From positions 1 through 11,665 of the forward strand of contig WRDL01000038.1 in the NCBI GenBank assembly GCA_009784095.1: a stretch of DNA of 11,665 nt, given 5' to 3'. Of this stretch, positions 6,704 through 11,665 are shown in pieces. The stretch is from Coriobacteriia bacterium. GTDB lineage: Bacteria; Actinomycetota; Coriobacteriia; WRKU01. A program made the position numbers and the translations under genes. The notes under the pieces are model-generated. The model did no database searches and was not told where the DNA came from. It worked only from the letters and a program-made list of their open reading frames with translations. The stretch's first letter is position 1; each line of letters starts with the position of its first letter.

Positions 6704-8728
6704 ATGATACTTAATCTCTCACATATCACGAAGCGCTTTGGTGAACGCATACTGTTCGAGGACGTTTCACTCCAGATCAACGCTGAGGATCGAATCGCAC
6801 TGGTAGGTCCGAACGGAGCAGGAAAGACCACTCTGCTCGACTGTATCGCGGGTATTCAAACCCCCGATGAGGGAAGCGTGATGTTGGGCAAAGATGTAAC
6901 GATCGGCTACCTTCAACAAGAAGCGATAGAGTTCGGATCGCGTACCGTGTTCGATGAAGTGATGAAAGTAGCTGATGAAGTGACTCATCTGAAGCATCGA
7001 CTCACCGTACTCGAAGAAGAGATCAGCGATGCCGGTGTTGACGCATCAAAAGAGCTGCTCGCCGCTTACGCGAACACGCAAGAGCGCTTCGATCATCTAG
7101 GTGGCTATTCGGTCGAATCTCATGTGAAGAGCGTTCTGAGCGGTCTCGGATTCTCCATCGAGGACATGGATCGTTCCTGCGAGGAGTTCAGCGGTGGGTG
7201 GCAGATGCGCATCGCACTCGCCAAGCTGCTCGCTGCAGAACCTGATGTTCTTCTGCTCGATGAGCCGACGAATCATCTCGACCTGGCCAGCGTGACGTGG
7301 TTGGAAAGTTTTCTTCGAACCTATAACGGGGCACTCATCATGGTGAGCCACGATCGCGCATTCCTCGATGCAGTTGCCCACATTGTAATAGAAATAACCA
7401 ATAAAACACTGCGTCGATATGTTGGCAACTACTCCTCATTCGTTAAACAGCGTTTTGCCTATCAAGAACAGCTACGCGCCACCTATACGGCACAACTCAA
7501 AGAGATTGCACATATGCAGGCATTTGTTGATCGATTCCGTTATAAGTCCTCTAAAGCGAAGGCGGCTCAAGATCGTGTGCGGCGAATAGAGAAGATACGC
7601 GCAAAGATGGTCGAACCTGAACAGGAATCAGCCACCATACACTTCAACTTCCCCCAGCCAGAGCGTACCGGTGATAGCGTGATCAGTCTTGCGGGGATCG
7701 CCAAGTCCTATGAGAAAAAAGAGGTCTACAGGGATCTCAACTTGACCCTCTATCGGGGAGATAAAGTAGCGCTGGTGGGACCGAACGGCGCCGGGAAGTC
7801 CACCCTTCTCAAGATACTTGCCGGCGTAGAACCGTTCGAGGAAGGAATTCGAACCGAAGGAGTTCGGGTCGAGACTGCATATTTCGCTCAACATCAACTC
7901 GAGGAATTGAATGGGGATAAAACGGTATTCGAGGAGATCGACTCATGCGCTCCCGGTTGGACACAAGGACAGGTGCGAAGTCTCGCAGGCGCGTTCCTTT
8001 TTAAGAGCGATGATGTCAACAAGCTTGTAAGCGTTCTGTCAGGAGGAGAACGTGGCAGACTTGCGCTCGCAAAGATGTTGGTCTCTCCGGTACCGTTCCT
8101 CTGTCTCGACGAACCGACCAATCATCTCGATATTGCATCGATCGATATCTTGACCCAGGCATTGAAGACGTTTTCAGGCACCCTCGCGTTCATAACACAT
8201 GATCGCCATGTGCTGCGCGAGGTTGCCAACAAGATCATTGAGGTCGAAAATGGACAGAGTTTTGTCTACGATGGTGACTACGATTACTATATCTGGAAGA
8301 AAAGCGGCGGCGTTAACCCGAAGCGGACAGGTGACACACGCAAGGCACACGATTCGCGCTCACAGGCAAATACCACACCAGTCGGCGACGCAGATACGAT
8401 CTCTACGCGAAAGAGGAAAGACCAGAAGCGAGCCGAGGCCGAGCTTCGCAATCGGCTCCATCAAGCGACCAAAGACGTCCGCGTGCAATTAAAAAGGACC
8501 GAGAGAGAGCTTGACACCGCTCTATCGCGTTGCGATGAGCTTACCAGACTTATAGCTGACAAGGAGTTCTATCAGCAACAAGAGCAATTCAGCGAAGCCA
8601 TCAGTGAGTATGGAAAGCTGAGAAGTTCGATAGATATCCTCGAATCCGAGTGGCTTGACCTGTCCGAGCAACTGGTTGATATCGAACTTGACTTTGGGGA
8701 GAGCAACGTCCAAAGTTCGGTATACTAA
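6704..8728 (+). CDS. ABC-F family ATPase (YdiF/Uup-like), ribosome-associated
   Basis: Soluble tandem-ABC protein without membrane domains. Known ABC-F members bind the ribosomal E site and relieve stalling or adjust elongation. It has 674 residues. NBD1 has Walker A GPNGAGKTT (35-43), signature FSGGW (162-166), Walker B with LLLDEPTNHLD (Glu187) and SHD (215-217). The interdomain linker (about 230-310) is basic and helical, with KSSKAKAAQDRVRRIEKI. NBD2 has Walker A GPNGAGKST (359-367), LSGGERGRLALA (445-456), CLDEPTNHLD (Glu470) and THD (498-500). A charged C-terminal coiled coil covers about 568-660, as in YdiF and Uup. Start choice: ATG 6704 gives the canonical MILNLSHITKRFG N-terminus and lies 13 nt after the tRNA-Val CCA. 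No SD is visible. Both catalytic Glu are intact, so it should be an active ATPase. It could be an antibiotic-protection type, but the length and tail favour a housekeeping member. Confidence 0.93.
   Translation: MILNLSHITKRFGERILFEDVSLQINAEDRIALVGPNGAGKTTLLDCIAGIQTPDEGSVMLGKDVTIGYLQQEAIEFGSRTVFDEVMKVADEVTHLKHRLTVLEEEISDAGVDASKELLAAYANTQERFDHLGGYSVESHVKSVLSGLGFSIEDMDRSCEEFSGGWQMRIALAKLLAAEPDVLLLDEPTNHLDLASVTWLESFLRTYNGALIMVSHDRAFLDAVAHIVIEITNKTLRRYVGNYSSFVKQRFAYQEQLRATYTAQLKEIAHMQAFVDRFRYKSSKAKAAQDRVRRIEKIRAKMVEPEQESATIHFNFPQPERTGDSVISLAGIAKSYEKKEVYRDLNLTLYRGDKVALVGPNGAGKSTLLKILAGVEPFEEGIRTEGVRVETAYFAQHQLEELNGDKTVFEEIDSCAPGWTQGQVRSLAGAFLFKSDDVNKLVSVLSGGERGRLALAKMLVSPVPFLCLDEPTNHLDIASIDILTQALKTFSGTLAFITHDRHVLREVANKIIEVENGQSFVYDGDYDYYIWKKSGGVNPKRTGDTRKAHDSRSQANTTPVGDADTISTRKRKDQKRAEAELRNRLHQATKDVRVQLKRTERELDTALSRCDELTRLIADKEFYQQQEQFSEAISEYGKLRSSIDILESEWLDLSEQLVDIELDFGESNVQSSVY
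8721..8726 (+). promoter_or_regulatory. -10 box (TATACT) at the ABC-F stop, leaderless spacing to the M50 gene
   Basis: TATACT ends 6 nt before the ATG at 8733, so the predicted start of transcription is at or next to the ATG. Its last T is also the first base of the ABC-F TAA. No SD is present in the 4-nt gap between genes or just upstream. A TTGACT at 8688-8693 is too far (27 nt) to be its -35. Confidence 0.45.
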
Positions 8729-8732
8729 ACCC

Positions 8733-9401
8733 ATGGATGCTGAGGCTTTTCAGAACATATTGCAGTTCGTTATTCGGTTCATCATACTCATACCGAGTAT
8801 TGTGATCCATGAGGTCGCGCACGGATATGCGGCACTTTGGTGCGGTGACCCGACCGCAAAATACGCAGGACGCCTCAACTTCAACCCCCTAAAGCATGTC
8901 GACGCATGGGGTACGATCGCCATGCCGTTGATCATGCTCATCGCATCCGGTGGTCATTTTGCATTCGGATATGCCAAACCGGTGCCGATCAATCCTTATC
9001 GTTTCCGTGATGAACGCAAGGGCATGCTCATAACAGGGATCGCAGGACCGATCGCCAATCTCGCCCTTGCTATCGTTGCAGGTGCACTCGTGAGGATACT
9101 GACGATCTTTCCCTATGAGACCAGTGGTCTTCTACAGGCATTGATATTCGCGCTCTCCTTTCTCTGCCAGATCAATCTGTGGCTCATGTTCTTCAATCTG
9201 ATACCGATACCACCGCTCGATGGTTCGCGCATCATACAGAAGTTCCTTCCGAACAACCTGCGCGATGCGTATCACAATCTTGAGCGGTACGGATTCATCA
9301 TCGTGCTGCTTATTCTCTTCGTGTTCCCCTGGATCTTCAGTGCCTATTACCTGTTGACCGTTGCTCCGCTTTTCAGGTTGCTGACAGGTCTTTCTGTGTA
9401 A
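8733..9401 (+). CDS. M50 family site-2-protease-like membrane metalloprotease
   Basis: Zinc metalloprotease embedded in the membrane, of the compact type with neither PDZ nor CBS domain. It has 222 residues and several hydrophobic helices. The zinc motif is HEVAH (26-30, catalytic Glu27) in the first helix. GDPTAKYAGRLNFNPLKH follows. The third zinc ligand is in the PIPPLDG motif (Asp163), preceded by N155 in FFNLIP. The frame continues 26 codons upstream of ATG 8733, but that part overlaps the ABC-F gene. MDAEAFQ at 8733 places HEVAH at the normal distance from the N-terminus. The start lacks an SD site. Substrates are unknown for most members of this compact subfamily. Genes of this type are often next to trpS and scpAB in Gram-positive bacteria, as here, without an established functional link. 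Confidence 0.9.
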   Translation: MDAEAFQNILQFVIRFIILIPSIVIHEVAHGYAALWCGDPTAKYAGRLNFNPLKHVDAWGTIAMPLIMLIASGGHFAFGYAKPVPINPYRFRDERKGMLITGIAGPIANLALAIVAGALVRILTIFPYETSGLLQALIFALSFLCQINLWLMFFNLIPIPPLDGSRIIQKFLPNNLRDAYHNLERYGFIIVLLILFVFPWIFSAYYLLTVAPLFRLLTGLSV

Positions 9402-9412
9402 TCAGACTCCTC

Positions 9413-9418
9413 TATAAT
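9413..9418 (+). promoter_or_regulatory. -10 box (TATAAT) upstream of trpS
   Basis: A perfect TATAAT lies in the 66-nt gap between the M50 gene and trpS, giving a predicted leader of about 40 nt. No strong -35 is seen at 16-18 nt. The leader is too short for a T-box riboswitch, and I see no such element. It probably starts the trpS-scpA-scpB unit. Confidence 0.5.
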
Positions 9419-9454
9419 CGTGATACCATAGCCAAGATACTGCCCTCAACTCTT

Positions 9455-9460
9455 AAGGAA
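9455..9460 (+). promoter_or_regulatory. Ribosome-binding site of trpS
   Basis: AAGGAA lies 7 nt before the ATG at 9468 and supports that start. An ATG at 9460 opens only a three-codon frame (Met-Lys-Glu-stop), whose TGA overlaps the trpS ATG. Confidence 0.65.
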
Positions 9461-9467
9461 TGAAGGA

Positions 9468-10451
9468 ATGAAAAAGCGCACGCTCACCGGATATCGTCCA
9501 ACGGGAAAATTGCATCTCGGACATTGGTTCGGCAATTTGCAGAACATGCTAAATATGCAGGATGAATTCGACGCATACTACTTTGTGGCCGACTATCACG
9601 CGTTGACGACCAATTGGGAACATACCGAAAATCTGCAGAAGTTCACCGATGATATGGTCCTTGATTGGGTGGCGGCAGGTCTTGACCCTGAGCGCTGCAC
9701 GATCTATAAGCAAAGTGATATCCCGCAAGTAATCGAACTGATGCTTCTGTTCACTATGGTCACGCCGATGTCGTGGCTCGAACGTACGCCCAGCTATAAG
9801 GAGCAGCGTGAGCAGATCACCGACCGCGACCTTAATAACGTGGGCTTCTTTCTTTATCCGGCCCTACAAGCGGCAGATATCACCATCGTGCGCGCCGATT
9901 GTGTGCCGGTCGGGGAGGATCAGGCTCCCCATCTAGAGCTGACTCGTGAGATCGTCCGACGGTTCAATGGTACCTACGGTGACTATCTTATCGAACCAAG
10001 ATCGATCATCCCTGAGGATGGCGCACGTGTTCCCGGCACCGATGGTCGCAAGATGAGCAAGAGTTATGGCAACTCGATCTATATCAGTGACACCCCTGAT
10101 GAAATAACAAAGACAGTCATGGGGTTCATGACCGATCCGGCACGTAAACTCAAGACCGATCCGGGAGATCCTGATATCTGCCCACTCCACCAGATCCATA
10201 AACTGATCGCTGACAAGGCAGAGATCGACAGGTGGGATGGGGAGTGCCGTGCAGCCGAGTGTGGGTGTGTCGCGCACAAGCGTGTGGTCGCTGAAGAGCT
10301 CTGCGCGTACTTGGCGCCCTTCCATCAACGTCGTGAGGAACTCGCCTCCCATATAGGATTTGCGCAAGAAGTGCTCGAGGCAGGCAAGGAAAAGGTCTAT
10401 CCGCTGGCAGAGGAGACCGTGAGTACCTGCCGGCGTATGGTGGGTCTATAA
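9468..10451 (+). CDS. trpS: Tryptophanyl-tRNA synthetase
   Basis: Class Ic aminoacyl-tRNA synthetase that activates tryptophan with ATP and charges tRNA-Trp in the cytoplasm. The 327 residues match the normal bacterial length. The first signature is TGYRPTGKLHLGH, with the HIGH-type box HLGH at 16-19. The second is KMSKS at 195-199, inside GTDGRKMSKSYGN. The tryptophan-pocket part PVGEDQAPHLELTREI lies between them. The start is fixed by an SD (AAGGAA, 7-nt spacing). A -10 TATAAT about 50 nt upstream suggests it opens a transcription unit with scpA and scpB: the stop codon is directly followed by the scpA start with no gap. No T-box or trp-codon leader peptide is visible. Confidence 0.98.
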   Translation: MKKRTLTGYRPTGKLHLGHWFGNLQNMLNMQDEFDAYYFVADYHALTTNWEHTENLQKFTDDMVLDWVAAGLDPERCTIYKQSDIPQVIELMLLFTMVTPMSWLERTPSYKEQREQITDRDLNNVGFFLYPALQAADITIVRADCVPVGEDQAPHLELTREIVRRFNGTYGDYLIEPRSIIPEDGARVPGTDGRKMSKSYGNSIYISDTPDEITKTVMGFMTDPARKLKTDPGDPDICPLHQIHKLIADKAEIDRWDGECRAAECGCVAHKRVVAEELCAYLAPFHQRREELASHIGFAQEVLEAGKEKVYPLAEETVSTCRRMVGL

Positions 10452-11240
10452 TTGAGCACTTACACGGTCAATACGGAGATCTTCCAAGGTCCCTTCGACC
10501 TGCTATTACATCTGGTCTCGAGTCAGAAACTGGATGTCTCTGCGCTCTCGCTTTCGCAGATAGTGGATGAATATATCGCTCACATCGAAACGATGCGCGA
10601 GCTCGACCTCGATGTGGCAAGTGAATTTCTCGTTCTCGCTGCACAACTCATCGAGATCAAGGGATTAGCGCTTCTCCCCAAAGAAGAGCTGATTGTCGAT
10701 GATGAGTTTGAGTATTACGCACCGCGAGAGATACGCGATCTTCTCGTCGCACGACTGCTCGCCTATAAGCAATATAAGAACGCGTCACATTATCTGGCGA
10801 CTCGGCTCGAGACACAGGCCCATCTTCATCCTCGCCTGGCAGGGGTCGAGCCACAATACGCGCATGTTATGCCGGATTTCCTTGAGGGGATCGAATTAGA
10901 AGCGCTCACACAGATAATCGCAGAACTCGAGGCGCGTCGTGAGATCTTCCTACTCGAAGCAGACCACATCGCCACTGCTCCGATCTCATTGCGCTCATAT
11001 GCCGAAAAGGTTCAAGAAAAACTACGTGCAGGGGTCTCAAAGACCTTCGGCGAGCTCTTGAGTAAGCACGCCGAACCCGCAGAGGTCGTTGTGACACTAC
11101 TCGCCGTGCTCGAACTATACAAGCGTGGTCTGATAGATATGAAGCAGCAGAGTCGCGATACCGACATCCAACTGACTGGGCTCAGTGAAGAAGAAGCTCG
11201 GACACGTGGCATCGTAACGGAGGATTTTGATGAGTACTGA
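10452..11240 (+). CDS. scpA: Segregation and condensation protein A (SMC kleisin)
   Basis: Kleisin subunit that bridges the SMC dimer heads and binds ScpB, forming the ring that organises and segregates the chromosome. The 262 residues fit the family. The N-terminal SMC-binding domain shows YTVNTEIFQGPFDLLLHLV and ASEFLVLAAQLIEIKG. A variable middle section binds ScpB. The C-terminal winged helix (about 176-250) contains FGELLSKHAEPAEVVVTLLAVLELYKRG. The start is TTG at 10452, directly after the trpS TAA. No ATG or GTG precedes the conserved FxGPxDLL motif in this frame, and GGTGGG (10439-10444) may act as a weak SD, so translation probably depends on coupling to trpS. The end overlaps scpB. 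Confidence 0.95.
   Translation: MSTYTVNTEIFQGPFDLLLHLVSSQKLDVSALSLSQIVDEYIAHIETMRELDLDVASEFLVLAAQLIEIKGLALLPKEELIVDDEFEYYAPREIRDLLVARLLAYKQYKNASHYLATRLETQAHLHPRLAGVEPQYAHVMPDFLEGIELEALTQIIAELEARREIFLLEADHIATAPISLRSYAEKVQEKLRAGVSKTFGELLSKHAEPAEVVVTLLAVLELYKRGLIDMKQQSRDTDIQLTGLSEEEARTRGIVTEDFDEY
11219..11224 (+). promoter_or_regulatory. Shine-Dalgarno site of scpB, inside scpA
   Basis: GGAGGA lies 5 nt before the ATG at 11230, within the last codons of scpA. It supports the 11-nt overlapping start of scpB. Confidence 0.7.
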
Positions 11241-11665
11241 TGTGATAGAAAGCAGACTGGAAGCGCTCCTGTTCGTCAGCGATGAGCCGGTCACCGCGGT
11301 CGACCTCGCCACGATCATGAAGCTTGACGTAACTCAGATCACTGAGCAGCTCAACAAGCTCAAAGAGAGCTATGAGCGCGATGATCGCGGTTTCCAGCTG
11401 CGCGAAGTAGCGGGTGGCTGGCGTCTCTATAGCAACCCGGCCCACCATGAACTTATCGAGAACTATATCTTGAGTTGGGACACGCGCAAACTCAGCCAAG
11501 CGGCGCTCGAAGCGCTCGCAGTCATCGCCTACAGACAACCGGTCACGCGTAACGGTGTCAATGCGGTCCGCGGTGTCAACAGTGAAGCGGTCATCGGGTC
11601 ACTCGTCGAGAAGGGACTGGTTCGTGATATCGGACGCGACAAGACCACCGGTAACGCGATCCTGT
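11230..11665 (+). CDS. scpB: Segregation and condensation protein B, 3'-truncated by window edge
   Basis: Second non-SMC subunit of the Smc-ScpAB condensin. It dimerises and binds the central part of ScpA. The window holds 145 complete codons, and the usual length is about 180-200, so the last quarter is missing. The first winged helix is seen in SRLEALLFVSDEPV and GGWRLYSNP. The second contains the highly conserved SQAALEALAVIAYRQPVTR and VRGVNSEAV, ending with GLVRDIGRDKTTGNAIL at the edge. The ATG at 11230 has a good SD and overlaps the scpA stop by 11 nt, which suggests translational coupling and balanced production of the two partners. Confidence 0.95.
   Translation, partial: MSTDVIESRLEALLFVSDEPVTAVDLATIMKLDVTQITEQLNKLKESYERDDRGFQLREVAGGWRLYSNPAHHELIENYILSWDTRKLSQAALEALAVIAYRQPVTRNGVNAVRGVNSEAVIGSLVEKGLVRDIGRDKTTGNAIL

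Noticed and set aside
8655..8732. A 26-codon extension of the M50 protease starting at ATG 8655
   Set aside because: It overlaps the ABC-F coding end, shows no family similarity, and the HEVAH motif is at the normal distance from ATG 8733.
9460..9471. Mini-ORF Met-Lys-Glu-stop overlapping the trpS ATG as a regulatory leader peptide
   Set aside because: Three codons, no Trp codon and no attenuator hairpin. It also overlaps the SD region, so chance is the simpler reading.
10447..10452. Perfect TATAAT at the trpS/scpA junction as a promoter for scpAB
   Set aside because: A transcript from it would begin after the scpA TTG start, and no later start precedes the conserved N-terminal motif. The trpS stop codon and tight coupling explain the bases.

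Overview
This window is a stretch of bacterial chromosome made up of housekeeping genes, all on the + strand, with about half G+C by eye. Several traits suggest a high-G+C Gram-positive lineage, most likely an anaerobic class such as Coriobacteriia. These are a primary sigma factor with a very long lysine-rich N-terminal tail followed by an acidic stretch, a K+-dependent-type membrane pyrophosphatase, start codons placed at leaderless spacing behind -10 boxes, and the gene order M50 protease-trpS-scpA-scpB. The lineage is an inference from gene content and I hold it with low to moderate confidence.

Layout. Positions 2-1684 hold the C-terminal three quarters of a membrane ion-pumping pyrophosphatase (hppA), cut by the left edge. 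Next come dnaG (primase, 1704-3521) and rpoD/sigA (primary sigma factor, 3606-5303). This pair is the core of the classic macromolecular-synthesis operon, here with hppA rather than rpsU upstream. A small RNA island follows: a CAT-anticodon tRNA (probably tRNA-Ile2 rather than Met), tRNA-Asn(GTT) and a strong intrinsic terminator. Then come galE (5630-6592), tRNA-Val(CAC) and an ABC-F ribosome-associated ATPase gene that starts only 13 nt after the tRNA. The right third is an M50 site-2-type protease, trpS, scpA and scpB. The last is cut by the right edge.

How the genes work together. DnaG primes replication, RpoD directs housekeeping transcription, ScpA/ScpB are the non-SMC subunits of the chromosome-condensing SMC complex, and TrpRS, three tRNAs and the ABC-F protein serve translation. 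The pyrophosphatase removes PPi made by these polymerising reactions and saves its energy as an ion gradient. trpS-scpA-scpB are tightly packed (0-nt gap, then an 11-nt overlap) and look translationally coupled. Several genes elsewhere carry their own -10 elements.

I see no CRISPR array, insertion sequence, prophage, defence cassette or other clear novel system. The points worth a second look are start-site architecture (leaderless galE and M50 gene, and the tRNA-Val/ABC-F junction), the decoding identity of the CAT tRNA, the ion specificity of the pyrophosphatase, the sigma factor tail, and a marked excess of GATC.
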